DNA of 52,500 nucleotides, taken from Prorocentrum cordatum (taxonomy: Eukaryota; Sar; Dinophyceae; Prorocentrales; Prorocentraceae). The stretch covers positions 32,501 through 85,000 of the forward strand of contig CAUYUJ010016342.1 of NCBI GenBank assembly GCA_963575745.1. Reading direction: 5' to 3'. The translations under genes were made by a program, and so were the position numbers. The notes below the pieces were generated by a model. It was not told the origin of the DNA. It did no database searches and saw nothing but the letters and a program-made list of their open reading frames with translations. Below are positions 52,417 to 52,500 of the stretch, one piece after another; position 1 is the first letter of the stretch; every line of letters starts with the position of its first letter.

Positions 52417-52500
52417 GACCGCGCGAGGGGGGGGGAGGCCCAAACGGGATTTTTAGCGTCCCCTGGGCGCGTTGTCTGAATTGCTGGGGGGGCTCGAAAT

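Noticed and set aside
1-52500. Spliced-leader RNA gene or spliced-leader relics on gene copies
   Set aside because: No match to the dinoflagellate leader core (CCATTTTGGCTCAAG) was found by eye on either strand; a computed search could still find a diverged one.
1-52500. tRNA, 5S rRNA or other structured RNA genes
   Set aside because: No A/B box pair with a foldable cloverleaf and no rRNA signature was noticed. A covariance-model scan would be decisive.

Overview
The window looks like nuclear DNA of a peridinin-type dinoflagellate, possibly Prorocentrum-like; this is an inference. The grounds are high GC content, very large amounts of simple and satellite repeats, a chlorophyll a/c light-harvesting gene, a cytosine-C5 methyltransferase-like gene of the kind abundant in dinoflagellates, small introns with (CTC)n tracts and non-canonical GA/GC donors, and almost all credible coding sequence on one strand (-). 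I see no bacterial or organellar genes and no rRNA, tRNA or CRISPR array.

Layout. 0-2 kb: trinucleotide repeats and a composite (GAC)n/(GACGCC)n array. 2.1-2.9 kb: light-harvesting protein gene (-). 3.2-11 kb: repeats (an ATC-rich dispersed family, a GATCGATC 12-mer, a CCATGG-rich 22-mer and a CCAAGA-type degenerate repeat) around a frameshifted gene fragment (+) at 5.8-6.6 kb. 11.6-13.6 kb: an unrecognised gene exon (-) with small ORFs beside it. 14.1-16.1 kb: a dispersed copy of the 'Y' segment of the large duplication at 38-50 kb, with a 55-bp minisatellite. 18.0-22.5 kb: a three-exon unknown gene (-, model 1244 aa). 24.5-26.6 kb: a four-exon DNA cytosine-C5 methyltransferase-like gene (-, model 493 aa). 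27.0-28.1 kb: a 33-bp palindromic satellite. 28.7-36.1 kb: an eleven-exon gene (-, model about 1526 aa) with a DEK-C-like segment, a weakly hAT/RNase-H-like core and a C-terminal zinc finger; one of its introns holds three fold-back elements. 37.5-38.1 kb: an AT-rich island. 38.1-49.8 kb: a tandem duplication with a 7.37-kb period, carrying two copies of an unknown gene (-) plus nested repeats. 50.5-52.3 kb: tandem copies of the same ATC-rich family seen at 3-5 kb.

No pathway links the genes. The light-harvesting protein would act in the plastid; the methyltransferase-like and DEK-C/zinc-finger proteins look nuclear. Exon models were built by hand, by requiring reading-frame continuity across introns; coordinates are exact for the sites chosen, but the choice of site is an inference. 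The main points of interest are the splice pattern (short direct repeats of the AG|G type at both ends of introns), the terminal-inverted-repeat elements inside an intron, the 7.37-kb tandem unit with its inverted relic at 16.1 kb, and several palindromic satellites.
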